Source of the DNA: CAZVLE01 sp964627855
GTDB taxonomy: Bacteria > Bacillota > Dethiobacteria > DTU022
Assembly: GCA_964627855.1 (NCBI GenBank)
Contig: CAZVLE010000092.1
Span: 1-10,747, forward strand
Direction: 5' to 3'
Length of the DNA: 10,747 bases
The stretch's first letter is position 1; each line of letters starts with the position of its first letter. Below, one piece after another: positions 1-8,084 of this stretch. A program made the translations under genes and the position numbers. The notes beneath the pieces were generated by a model. It did no database searches, was not told the origin of the DNA, and saw only the letters and a list, made by a program, of their open reading frames with translations.

Positions 1-67
1 TTCAAACCGACCTAACTAATGATAGCTGGCCGGTATTGATAAAGACAAAAAGAGGAGGCTTGGGGCA

Positions 68-796
68 ATGAGTAATAGAAAATGGATTATTACAGTTGCT
101 TTGATTGTAGTGGTTTTGTTTGCTGCCACCGGCTGCGGCACCCAGACCAACGTGATGACCAATGAGATGCCACAGATTATTCAGACCTACGGTGAAGCCG
201 AGGTAAAGGCTGAGCCCGACCTGGCCCGGATTGGTATTGCCGTTGAAACCCGCGGTAGTGAAGCGGAAGCAGCGGTTGAGGAAAACGCCCGCCTGGCAAA
301 TGCGGTTATTGAGGCGCTGAAAGACTTTGGGCTGGCAGAAGAAGAGATTAAAACCGGCTCATACAATCTTTACAGTTACCGTGAATGGTATGACGAACGT
401 CCGGAAGGTGAACAAGTGATCACCTACCAGGTGACCAACGAAATCGTGGTGACCACCACCAGACTGGTAGAAGTGGGCGAAATAATCGACCTGGCGGTAA
501 AGGCCGGGGCCAATAACATTAACTATATCAACTTCGAGCTGAAAAACCCGCAGGAACTGCAGTTGCAGGCCTTAAAACTGGCCACCGAACAGGCTAGTGA
601 GAAGGCCAAAGCGATTGCTGAAAGTTCCGGCGAAAAGATAAGCGGACTCTACCGCATCAGGGAGGAAAGAACAGAATACATGCCCTTTGTATACCGACAG
701 GAAGTGGCGGCAGACATGGGCATGGGGGCGGCAACGCCGATTATGTCCGATGAGGTTGTAGTGCGGGCTATGGTTACAGCGGAGTTTGCCTTCTAA
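68..796 (+). CDS. SIMPL-domain (DUF541) lipoprotein
   Basis: This is a 242-residue exported protein of the SIMPL/DUF541 family, whose members are found in bacterial envelopes and have poorly defined roles. The N-terminus has a positive start (SNRK), a hydrophobic stretch at about residues 6-20 and a lipobox-like AATGC with Cys23. It is therefore probably a lipoprotein anchored on the outer face of the membrane, although Ala at -3 is a weaker lipobox residue. The SIMPL domain fills about residues 38-242: it opens with YGEAEVKAEPDLARI, continues with an Asn-containing helix (EENARLANAVIEALKDFG), and includes the TYQVTNEIVVTT strand and the typical GANNINYINFELKN segment. The ATG at 68 is preceded by GAGGAGG at 52-58. 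It stands alone, with a terminator directly downstream, so it is unlikely to be linked to the next operon. The family call is firm; the function is unknown. Confidence 0.92.
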   Translation: MSNRKWIITVALIVVVLFAATGCGTQTNVMTNEMPQIIQTYGEAEVKAEPDLARIGIAVETRGSEAEAAVEENARLANAVIEALKDFGLAEEEIKTGSYNLYSYREWYDERPEGEQVITYQVTNEIVVTTTRLVEVGEIIDLAVKAGANNINYINFELKNPQELQLQALKLATEQASEKAKAIAESSGEKISGLYRIREERTEYMPFVYRQEVAADMGMGAATPIMSDEVVVRAMVTAEFAF

Positions 797-830
797 ACAG
801 TTAAGAGAAGCGTAGTTTAAAACATTTGCA

Positions 831-861
831 GGTCTCAGCCAATAAGGCTGGGGCCTTTTTT
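831..861 (+). terminator. Rho-independent terminator after the SIMPL gene
   Basis: A 10-bp stem (831-840 with 846-855, including two G-U pairs) encloses the 5-base loop AATAA and is followed at once by six T residues (856-861). It lies 35 bases after the stop codon at 796 and separates the lipoprotein gene from the operon that starts at 1006. Confidence 0.87.
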
Positions 862-880
862 ATCCTTCTTCTCCTCTAAA

Positions 881-898
881 TCATTTACATTCATTTAC
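881..898 (+). repeat. Short direct repeat TCATTTAC x2 upstream of the catabolic operon
   Basis: TCATTTAC occurs at 881-888 and again at 891-898, one helical turn apart, in the AT-rich leader (862-1005) before the enolase-superfamily gene. The spacing would suit a regulator half-site pair, but the stretch is so AT-rich that chance is a real explanation. I could not find a convincing -35/-10 pair in this leader. Confidence 0.3.
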
Positions 899-1005
899 TA
901 AAAAAATAATTTAATATTTCAGTTTTACAAATTGTTAAAGGAATTTAAGCTATCCGGATGAATCTTTATGAAGAAGTGAACTAAATGTTGGGGGAGGTAT
1001 AACTT

Positions 1006-2211
1006 ATGGATAAACCGCCGGAAGCTACCGCAAGAGAAATCAAAACCGGGCCCCTGATTAACAGTATCAGTCTAACCCCGGTTTTTGTTCCTTTTCATAG
1101 CCACGTCAGGGAGATTATGGAATCTTCTGGAGGGCTGGGTATGGCTATACCGGCAGAAGAACCCTGGCCCGGTGTTGATGCGGTGATCTGTGAGTTGAAA
1201 GCTGAAGACGGCAGCAGTGGCTTAGGCGAAGCGCTGGTCTGGCTACCGGAAACAGGTGTGTCTAACGCTCAGGTCATCGATGCTGTTAAATGCTGCCTCG
1301 GTAAATATGTAGTAGCCCAAAGCCCTTTTAATGTCGAATTGATCAGGCGCCGCATGGATATTAATATAGCACGCACCGAGGTGGCCAAAGGCCTGCTGGA
1401 CATGGCCTGCTACGACCTGATGGGCCGGATCACCGGACGATCAGCCTGCGATTTCATGGGCGGGCGCACTGTGGAAAGAATACCGCTGGCAGCCCTGATC
1501 CCCCTGATGGATCCGGAAAAGATGATCGAGGTTGCTGTTTTCTTTCACGACGAAGGGTACAAGAGCTTTCGCCTTAAACTGGGGCGCTCAATTGCTGATG
1601 ATGTCAAGACCATGGACTTAATGCGTAAGACTTTTGGCGCAGCGGTCAAAATCAGGGTCGATTATAACCAGGCTTATAGCAGGGCAGCGACGGCGATCAT
1701 GGCGATTAAAGCAATTGAACCATATGGGCTTGATTATGCCGAGCAGCCTGTGCGTAACGGTGATTATCTTGGGATGGCTGCCGTTCAAAAGCGGGTTGAC
1801 ACCCCGCTGATGTCACATGAGGATTGTTTCTCGTTGCAGGATATCGCCACGTTGATCGAACTGAAAGCGATCGGTGTTGTCGGTTTAAACCCTGAGCGAC
1901 CCGGCGGCGTTACCGCAGCCTTACGCGCGCTGGATTATGCAGAGATGCGCGGGCTGGGAGCGGTGCTGCACAGCCAGCCGCTGGGCATTGCTTCGGCCAT
2001 GCTTATTCACCTTGCTGCGGCGCGGCATCACCAGCTTGGCCACGCTACGGAGTTATTTGGACAGGTAATGATCGAAGACGATCTGATCACTGAGCCGATC
2101 GATTACAGCGGCGGCAGCGCCGGTATACCGGCAGGTCCGGGCTGGGGAGTTACCCTTGACCGGGATGCCCTGGATAAATATGCTACCGGCCCGGCAACAG
2201 TAATCAGCTAA
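1006..2211 (+). CDS. Enolase-superfamily (mandelate racemase/muconate cycloisomerase-like) enzyme with atypical active site
   Basis: This 401-residue protein has the usual MR/MLE layout: an N-terminal capping domain (about 18-145) and a C-terminal barrel. Enzymes of this family abstract a proton alpha to a carboxylate and then racemise, dehydrate or cycloisomerise. Likely Mg2+ ligands are Asp219 (RVDYNQ), Glu246 (YAEQP) and Glu272 (SHEDC). The catalytic positions are unusual. The barrel strand-2 K-x-K motif is Arg189-Leu-Lys191. The strand-6 position, normally Lys in MLE/racemases or Asp in mandelate racemase, is Asn295 (GLNPERPGG). His322 (LHSQP) sits where mandelate racemase has its catalytic His. 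Lys191 and possibly His322 are thus the remaining acid/base candidates. The ATG follows GGGGAGG at 991-997. It is the first gene of a tight operon with an amino acid permease (18-bp gap) and an amidohydrolase. The superfamily is certain; the substrate is unknown, so no narrower name is given. Confidence 0.9.
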   Translation: MDKPPEATAREIKTGPLINSISLTPVFVPFHSHVREIMESSGGLGMAIPAEEPWPGVDAVICELKAEDGSSGLGEALVWLPETGVSNAQVIDAVKCCLGKYVVAQSPFNVELIRRRMDINIARTEVAKGLLDMACYDLMGRITGRSACDFMGGRTVERIPLAALIPLMDPEKMIEVAVFFHDEGYKSFRLKLGRSIADDVKTMDLMRKTFGAAVKIRVDYNQAYSRAATAIMAIKAIEPYGLDYAEQPVRNGDYLGMAAVQKRVDTPLMSHEDCFSLQDIATLIELKAIGVVGLNPERPGGVTAALRALDYAEMRGLGAVLHSQPLGIASAMLIHLAAARHHQLGHATELFGQVMIEDDLITEPIDYSGGSAGIPAGPGWGVTLDRDALDKYATGPATVIS

Positions 2212-2229
2212 ACAAACCGGAGGTAAACC

Positions 2230-3393
2230 ATGGAAGATAAACGTAAATTTAAGCAGTTATCCCTCTTTGAAGCAGCTGCCATAATCGCCGGGCTCGGGGT
2301 GGGCGGCGGTGTGATGGCTGTGCCCTATCTTGCCTCGCTTAACGGTTATTTTACTTTTATCTGGGTAATGCTCCTCTCCTATCTTTTGAGCGTCCTCTTG
2401 CACCTGATGATCGCTGAGATTGTAATCCGGGACGGATCGGCCAATCAGCTGGTTGAAATTCTCGGCAAATACCTCTTTCCGAGGCTGGCAAAACTAAGGG
2501 CTGCTTTCCTTTGGTTCTTTTTTATCCTGATCACTGTCAGCTTCTATGCCCTGCTGGCCGGCTACATTGCCGGCGCCGGTGAGATCCTGGCAGACTTAAG
2601 CCCGCTGTCCCTTTGGGCCGGTATGCTGTTATTTTATGCCGTGGCGGCGGGAGTGGTCTTTTTCGGTCTGAAAGCCCTGGGCTTAAGTGAAAAATATGCT
2701 ATTTTATCCGCGGCAGTTATTTTGAGTATTTTAGCTTTAGGTTCGCTTGCCAACCCCGCCGGCAGTCTTGATCTCTCTTTTTACGGGGGCAAGGCGACCC
2801 TGGCACTCTACGGGATGATCATGTTCAGTTTTGCCAGTTTCTTCTCAATCCCGCAGGCCGTTGAAGGCCTTTCCTGGAATCAGAAGCTGGTACCGAAAGC
2901 TGTGATCATGGGCCTGGGTATAAACTTTCTTTTTACTTTTGTTGTCGCATCGCTGGCCATGCTGGCTTCTACCACGGTGACCGAGGTGGCCATTATCGGC
3001 TGGGGCAGGGCGATTGGCAACTGGGCCTCGGTGACCGGATCTGTCTTTATCCTGGTGGCGATCCTGACCAGTTACTGGGCGACATCTTACGCCCTGGCAA
3101 TTATTATTGTGGAAAGGCTTAATTGGCAATACCGGCTTTCGTGGCTGGTCGCGACCCTGCCCACCTTATTTTTGGCTCTGCCCGGATTGACCGGTTTTCT
3201 GGGATTCATGCGCATCGCCGGTGGGGCAATCGCTATATTAGTGGCTTTGCTGGTGATTCCGGCGCTGCGGACCAGCCGGGCCACAATTAAGGATTCTTCT
3301 TTCGACTTAGGATCTTTCGGCGGTTCCGGCTTTCAGCTGCTGGTGTTGCTAGCCTATATAATAATGGCCGCCGGTTCTCTGATGCCGCTTTAA
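2230..3393 (+). CDS. Amino acid permease, aromatic/hydroxy amino acid (HAAAP/AAAP) type
   Basis: This 387-residue, very hydrophobic protein has about 11 membrane segments and belongs to the APC-fold transporters. It most resembles the HAAAP group (Tyr/Trp/Ser/Thr permeases), which import amino acids with protons or Na+. The first helix carries the broken glycine-rich motif expected for substrate binding (GLGVGGGVMAVPYL, residues 21-34). A second conserved-looking block, SFASFFSIPQAVEG, lies near residues 200-213 in the middle of the protein. The ATG at 2230 follows GGAGGT at 2219-2224, and only 18 bases separate it from the preceding enzyme, so the two are surely co-transcribed. The context suggests that it imports the substrate of the flanking enzymes, a compound with amino-acid character. 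The specificity is inference, and the length is typical for the family. Confidence 0.82.
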   Translation: MEDKRKFKQLSLFEAAAIIAGLGVGGGVMAVPYLASLNGYFTFIWVMLLSYLLSVLLHLMIAEIVIRDGSANQLVEILGKYLFPRLAKLRAAFLWFFFILITVSFYALLAGYIAGAGEILADLSPLSLWAGMLLFYAVAAGVVFFGLKALGLSEKYAILSAAVILSILALGSLANPAGSLDLSFYGGKATLALYGMIMFSFASFFSIPQAVEGLSWNQKLVPKAVIMGLGINFLFTFVVASLAMLASTTVTEVAIIGWGRAIGNWASVTGSVFILVAILTSYWATSYALAIIIVERLNWQYRLSWLVATLPTLFLALPGLTGFLGFMRIAGGAIAILVALLVIPALRTSRATIKDSSFDLGSFGGSGFQLLVLLAYIIMAAGSLMPL

Positions 3394-3434
3394 AGTTTGA
3401 TGCTGAGCCTAACCCGAGCCCAAGGAGGAGCAAG

Positions 3435-5066
3435 ATGCGCCTTTACGATCAGCTTTACTACAATGGGGAAATATATACGGTAGACGAGCGCTGCACGACA
3501 GCGGAAGCGCTGGCTGTAAAGGGCGGCCGCATCGCCGCTGTCGGTTCACTGGCAGAATGCCAGACAGTGCTTGGAAAAAACTTTGAAACGGTCAATCTAG
3601 AAAACGGCGCCCTGCTGCCCGGTTTTATCGACACCCACCTGCACCCGATCATCATGATCTATTTTGCCCTAAACCTCAATTTAAGCGGGGTGTATTCGGT
3701 TGCCGAAATGCAAAATAAGGTGCGGGAAGCAGCGGCAAAAGAGAAGTGGAAACCCTGGATCCTCGGCTTCCAATTTGATGATCAAGCCCTTAGGGAGAGG
3801 CGCCCGGTTACCCGTCACGACCTCGACGCTGCCTGCGCTACCCGCCCGGTAGCCCTGATAACAACTGATGGACATAAGGTAATCGTCAATACCAAGGCTA
3901 TTGAAGAGTCGGGAATCACTGAAAAAACCGCCGATCCGCAAGGCGGGAAAATTGTAAGGGAAGAAAACGGTTATCCGATAGGAATATTTCAGGAACAGGC
4001 CCTTAATTTGATCATGGATCAAGCCCCCATGCCGGAACTCGAAGAGATCCAGGAGGCCGCGAGCAGTGTATTCACCAGCCTGGCTGCCAGCGGCATTACC
4101 TCAATCGGGGCCGTGCTGCAAACCGGCGACGAAGGGCCGGCCGGAAAAAACGGCGCTTTTGATCTACCGTTGATGGAAATGCTGCTGGATCAGATACCGC
4201 TCAGCATTTATAGCCTGATTATTGCCCGGGACCTGGCACAGGTTGAAGCCGCCCGCCAAACCGGACTTCACCAGTCACACGAAGGCGATATTGGCCCGGT
4301 CCGCACAATCGGCGGGGTAAAAATATTCTGTGATGGTACGCTACAGGCAGGCACTGCCTATATGGAACAACCTTACACAAACCAACCCGACAACAGCGGC
4401 TTCATGATCCATGAACCGGAAGATCTATACCAGCGGATGGCCGAAGCGCACCAGGCCGGTCTGCAGATTGCCATTCATGCGATAGGTGATGCAGCCAACC
4501 GGACCTGTATTGATCTCTACAAAAGGCTGCTCGAAAACTACCCCCGTCAGAATCACCGCCACCGCCTTGAGCATGCTTCAGTGCTTAATGCCGACTTGAT
4601 TGCAGACCTGGCCAGGCTGGGGCTGGTCGTCTCTTCCCAGCCATCCTTTTTGTATACCGAAAATTACTGGCTACAAAGGCAAATCGGTCCCGAACGTTGC
4701 AGGTGGGCTTACCCCTACCGCTCACTGGTCGAAGCAGGGGTTAAACTGGCCGGTGCATCCGATGCGCCTATCTGTTTGCCCGCTGTGCTGCAGGGGTTGC
4801 AGTGCCTCGTAACCAGGGAAGGCTTTATGCCTGAACAGTCACTCAGCGCCGCCCAGGCTTTGCGCGCCTATACTATTGATGCCGCTTATGCGCAATTTGA
4901 AGAGCAGATCAAGGGCAGCCTGAGCGTCGGTAAGCGGGCTGACCTGGTGGTCCTGAGCGCCAATCCGGTCAGGGTGGAGCCGGAGCAAATGACCGAGATC
5001 AGGGTCAGGCGCACTATTTGCGGCGGAATGACTATTTTTAGCGAACAGGATGGTCGCTCTGCCTGA
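3435..5066 (+). CDS. YtcJ-like metal-dependent amidohydrolase (Amidohydro_3)
   Basis: This 543-residue cytoplasmic hydrolase belongs to the amidohydrolase superfamily, YtcJ/NfdA-like branch. The branch hydrolyses amide, formamide or related C-N bonds, and most members have no known substrate. A small beta-sandwich half (1-60 and the last 60 residues) flanks the barrel. Metal-site motifs are all in place: His68-x-His70 (GFIDTHLHP), Lys296 within VKIFCDG (the family's K...DG element, Asp300), His348 (IAIHAIGD), His380 (RLEHAS) and Asp443 (ASDAPI). The C-terminus has the usual GSLSVGKRADLVVLS segment. The ATG follows AAGGAGGAG at 3422-3430, 41 bases after the permease stop. It is the last gene of the operon, and no metal ligand appears lost. 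A role in hydrolysing the imported compound, or the product of the enolase-superfamily enzyme, is inferred from position only. Confidence 0.9.
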   Translation: MRLYDQLYYNGEIYTVDERCTTAEALAVKGGRIAAVGSLAECQTVLGKNFETVNLENGALLPGFIDTHLHPIIMIYFALNLNLSGVYSVAEMQNKVREAAAKEKWKPWILGFQFDDQALRERRPVTRHDLDAACATRPVALITTDGHKVIVNTKAIEESGITEKTADPQGGKIVREENGYPIGIFQEQALNLIMDQAPMPELEEIQEAASSVFTSLAASGITSIGAVLQTGDEGPAGKNGAFDLPLMEMLLDQIPLSIYSLIIARDLAQVEAARQTGLHQSHEGDIGPVRTIGGVKIFCDGTLQAGTAYMEQPYTNQPDNSGFMIHEPEDLYQRMAEAHQAGLQIAIHAIGDAANRTCIDLYKRLLENYPRQNHRHRLEHASVLNADLIADLARLGLVVSSQPSFLYTENYWLQRQIGPERCRWAYPYRSLVEAGVKLAGASDAPICLPAVLQGLQCLVTREGFMPEQSLSAAQALRAYTIDAAYAQFEEQIKGSLSVGKRADLVVLSANPVRVEPEQMTEIRVRRTICGGMTIFSEQDGRSA

Positions 5067-5075
5067 TTTTGGGGC

Positions 5076-5108
5076 TAAAAAGTCGGCCGGTTAACTTTGA
5101 GCCGGCCG
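5076..5108 (-). terminator. Intrinsic terminator for the minus-strand amidohydrolase-nhaC operon
   Basis: Read on the minus strand, CGGCCGG (5102-5108) pairs perfectly with CCGGCCG (5084-5090) across an 11-base loop, and a run of five T (5077-5081) follows after two bases. It starts just six bases past the stop codon of the NhaC gene. On the plus strand the same hairpin lacks an immediate T run, so it would stop transcription from the operon ending at 5066 less well. Confidence 0.8.
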
Positions 5109-5113
5109 CCACC

Positions 5114-6634
5114 TCATGCTTTTTCCGAAGCCCTACCCAGCAGCATGGTGGTGACAATGATGATAGCCAGGCCGGAGACCCAGGCCACCGGCAAGGACAA
5201 CTGCAAACCGGCCAGGATAAAGGCAACCAGTGCCGCAAGCGCTGCGGTAAGAGCATAGACAATTTGCGTATTAACATGGTCGATGTGATCACACCCCGCA
5301 CCCACAGAAGAGATAATCGTTGTGTCTGATATGGGCGAACTGTGATCCCCGGTAATACCGCCGCTTAAAACGGCTGCAATTAACAGGGGCATTGAAAGAT
5401 CAAGGGCAATTCCGATGCCGAAGGCCAGGGGAAGCATTATTGAAAATACTCCCCAGGAAGTTCCGGTGGAAAACGCCATCAGCGCACTGGCCAGAAAAAC
5501 CATGGCCGGAACCAGAAATAGGGGAATATTTTCATCAATTAAGCCGGTCAGGTAAAGATCGGTACCCAGCAGGTCGGTTAATGTGCCGATACTGAAGGCT
5601 AAAATGACGATCACGATGATAAATACTACCTTTTTAACTCCGTTGAACCAATAACCGATCACCTGCCTGGCTCCGGCCATGCGCCTTAGAACCATAAGCA
5701 AACCGGAAACAAAACCGCCAACCATAAAAGCCAGGATCACCGATACAATGATTTCAGCCGCCTGGATAGCCTCCAGCACTGTTCGCTGGGGAAACCCGCC
5801 GCTAAGGAGAGTGTAGCCGAATAAAACCAGAAAAAATGCCGCCAGAGGAAGGAAAATATTGACCAGGGTCGGCCTGACTCCATTCTCAAAACGGTAACCT
5901 TCCCCGGCCTCTGCTGCGGTTTTGCCTTTTAAGACTTCGCCGCTATTACGAGCGCGTGCTTCTGCCGTTCGCATCGGGCCATAATCGCGCCTGCTCCAGG
6001 CGATAATGCCGACTAACAGCAGGGCAAAGATGCTGTAAAAGTTAAAAGGGATCGAGCCAAAGTAGAGGGTCCAGGGATTAACAACTTCAGGCAGTCTGGC
6101 AACCTGAAGAGTCAAAATGCTGACGATGAAGGCGCCCCAGCTGGTAAAGGGAATGTTGACCACCATCGGAGCTGCGGTTGAGTCAATAATATAGGCCAGC
6201 TTTTCCCTTGAAACCTTAAGCCTGTCGGTAATTGATCGCAAGATGGGTCCGACAATTACCGGGCTGGCATCTGTCCAGGCGCCAATGAACATACTGGATA
6301 ACCAGGCTGTTAGCTGGGCTCTCCTGGCAGTGGTAACCTTATTATTCAGGGCTTCAGCCAGGGCAAATGCACCGCCGGAACGCTCCAGTAAACCGACAAA
6401 CCCGCCTACCATAATAAAGAGAACGAAAAGAGCAATATTCATGGGGGCGGTCAAGGCAGGCAGAAGCAGTTCGGTGATCATAACGCTTATACCTTTAAGC
6501 GGATTCCATCCGGCCAACATGATAGCACCTAAGTAAACCCCGGCAAGCAGCGAAAGAGCTGTTTTTCGGGTAAGCATGGCCAGGATAATGGCCGCCAGGG
6601 GCGGCAGTATAGATAGGAAACCATATTCACTCAT
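5114..6634 (-). CDS. NhaC-family Na+/H+ antiporter or related organic-anion exchanger
   Basis: This 506-residue polytopic membrane protein with about 11-12 segments has the hallmark NhaC block GDHSSPISDTT (Asp430, His431, Asp437) followed by DHIDHVNTQ. The repeated half carries GAWTDASPVIVGP near residues 118-130, another acidic membrane motif of the family. NhaC proteins exchange Na+ for H+, but the family also contains malate/lactate exchangers such as MleN, so an organic substrate is possible. The ATG at 6634 follows GAGGAG at 6646-6651, which lies just upstream of the TGA of the preceding amidohydrolase (6654-6656); the gap between the genes is 19 bases. The pair is therefore one operon. 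Pairing with a hydrolase hints that it expels or exchanges a product or offsets a sodium-coupled uptake. This is inference; the family call is firm. Confidence 0.9.
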   Translation of the reverse strand: MSEYGFLSILPPLAAIILAMLTRKTALSLLAGVYLGAIMLAGWNPLKGISVMITELLLPALTAPMNIALFVLFIMVGGFVGLLERSGGAFALAEALNNKVTTARRAQLTAWLSSMFIGAWTDASPVIVGPILRSITDRLKVSREKLAYIIDSTAAPMVVNIPFTSWGAFIVSILTLQVARLPEVVNPWTLYFGSIPFNFYSIFALLLVGIIAWSRRDYGPMRTAEARARNSGEVLKGKTAAEAGEGYRFENGVRPTLVNIFLPLAAFFLVLFGYTLLSGGFPQRTVLEAIQAAEIIVSVILAFMVGGFVSGLLMVLRRMAGARQVIGYWFNGVKKVVFIIVIVILAFSIGTLTDLLGTDLYLTGLIDENIPLFLVPAMVFLASALMAFSTGTSWGVFSIMLPLAFGIGIALDLSMPLLIAAVLSGGITGDHSSPISDTTIISSVGAGCDHIDHVNTQIVYALTAALAALVAFILAGLQLSLPVAWVSGLAIIIVTTMLLGRASEKA

Positions 6635-6653
6635 CGTTCAGTTCACTCCTCGA

Positions 6654-8084
6654 TCAGATTAAGCCATCGCGCATCATGGCTGCCGGACCTTTTTTAATTT
6701 TAGAAACTCTGACGGCGGATTCTGCAGCGCAGGAACGGGCAGCTTCCTGGGCCTGGCTGACGATTGCCGCTTCATCCATGGTCAAAAGGCACCTGTTTTC
6801 TATTATAATGCGGCCATCAATGATCACTGTTTCAACTTCATGCCCCCTGGCCGCATAAACAAGGTTGGGTACTACATTTCTAACCGGGTATTCAAGGTGA
6901 GGCGACAGCCCCGGCTGAGCCAAATCAACAATGATCACATCGGCGAGTTTTCCCGGATCCAGGCTGCCCAGCTGATCGCCCAGCCCCACTGCCTTAGCCC
7001 CTTCCACTGTTGCCAGGCGCAGAGCCTTCCAAGCAGGCATTACTTTTGGATCACGGTAATGCACCTTGTTTAACAGGGCTGCCAGCTTCATCTCGTTCCA
7101 GATATTATGGCAGTTGTTGCCGGGAGCCTGATCTGAACCGAGGGCAGCATTGCCTCCGTGCTCCAGGAAATTGACCAGGGGCGGGACCAGACCATCTATA
7201 ATCGCGATTGAAGCAGGGCAACAGACCATTGCCGCGCCGTTTTTCGCCATGATCACTGTTTCGTCTTCCGTGGCTTCGGTTAAGTGGACTGCCAGCAGGT
7301 TTTTATTTATTAAGCCTAAACTTTGCAGGTAGGGAATAGACCGACAGTTATAGCGCTGGACCAGCTGATCGGTTTCCCGTTTCCCCTGGGCTACATGCAT
7401 GTGGATCATGATACCGGAGTCTTCCGCCTCTTTCTTGATCCGTAGCAACAGCTCCTTAGGAACCATATCCGGCCCCTGCGGCCCGAACATACAGGTAATA
7501 CGGCCGCCGGCCCGATTATGCCACTCTTCGATCAAGGCCATATTCTGATAAAAAAGCAGCTCTCCCTGGGTTTCATCAAAGGGGTATAACTCTCCCGGAG
7601 GCAGATCGTCCATCTGTATCGGGATCGCCGTAATCAGCGACGCAACCCTGGCCCTCAGGCCCATTTCTTCATAAACCGTGCAGATTGAACCCATCGGAAA
7701 GCCGAAATCAACAAGGGTGGTGGTGCCATTCTTTAAAGCTTCCAATGCACCAAGTGCGGATCCGCTGACTGCCGCGTCCTCGGTGAGGTTTGCAATATAA
7801 GGGCTCAGGCCATAATGCATCCAATCGTCCATATCCTGGGCCAGTCCCCGGTAAAGGGTAAGCATGGCATGAATGTGGCCATCGATCAAACCTGGCATGA
7901 CCACCTTCCCCCGGGCATCAATAATTTTTGCCGAATCATCCAGGGCAGTTACCGGCAGCTCGCTCATCGGCCCAACTGCGGAAATCTTGTTTTCGGATAT
8001 CAGCAAGAAACCATCAGGGACAGCACCGGCCCCTTTGCCGGTCATGGTGAGCAGAAGGGCGTTTTTAATCAGAATCTCACTCAA
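6654..8084 (-). CDS. Cytosine-deaminase/TrzN/MTA-SAH-deaminase-like amidohydrolase
   Basis: This is a 476-residue member of the amidohydrolase branch that deaminates or dechlorinates N-heterocycles (MtaD, SsnA, AtzB and TrzN relatives). Metal ligands are visible: His70-x-His72 (GLIDGHIH), His230 (HMHVAQ), His267 (AVHLTE) and Asp318 (GSDQAPGNN). A typical C-terminal GSLDPGKLADVIIVD is present. The position three after His230, a proton-shuttling Glu in MTA/SAH deaminases, is Gln233 here. The start is chosen at TTG 8084-8082, because GGAG (8094-8097) lies nine bases before it and the protein then begins at the usual SEILIKNA strand. An upstream TTG at 8132 would add 16 unmatched residues and has no binding site. 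It is the first gene of an operon with the NhaC-type transporter. The substrate is unknown: an amino- or amide-bearing heterocycle is likely from the family. Confidence 0.88.
   Translation of the reverse strand: MSEILIKNALLLTMTGKGAGAVPDGFLLISENKISAVGPMSELPVTALDDSAKIIDARGKVVMPGLIDGHIHAMLTLYRGLAQDMDDWMHYGLSPYIANLTEDAAVSGSALGALEALKNGTTTLVDFGFPMGSICTVYEEMGLRARVASLITAIPIQMDDLPPGELYPFDETQGELLFYQNMALIEEWHNRAGGRITCMFGPQGPDMVPKELLLRIKKEAEDSGIMIHMHVAQGKRETDQLVQRYNCRSIPYLQSLGLINKNLLAVHLTEATEDETVIMAKNGAAMVCCPASIAIIDGLVPPLVNFLEHGGNAALGSDQAPGNNCHNIWNEMKLAALLNKVHYRDPKVMPAWKALRLATVEGAKAVGLGDQLGSLDPGKLADVIIVDLAQPGLSPHLEYPVRNVVPNLVYAARGHEVETVIIDGRIIIENRCLLTMDEAAIVSQAQEAARSCAAESAVRVSKIKKGPAAMMRDGLI

Noticed and set aside
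958..984. Possible short leader peptide (eight codons) before the enolase-superfamily gene
   Set aside because: There is no ribosome binding site at the right distance, no run of a regulatory codon and no attenuator hairpin behind it.
2845..3284. Minus-strand open frames inside the permease gene
   Set aside because: They mirror the permease coding sequence, lack ribosome binding sites and show no family features.
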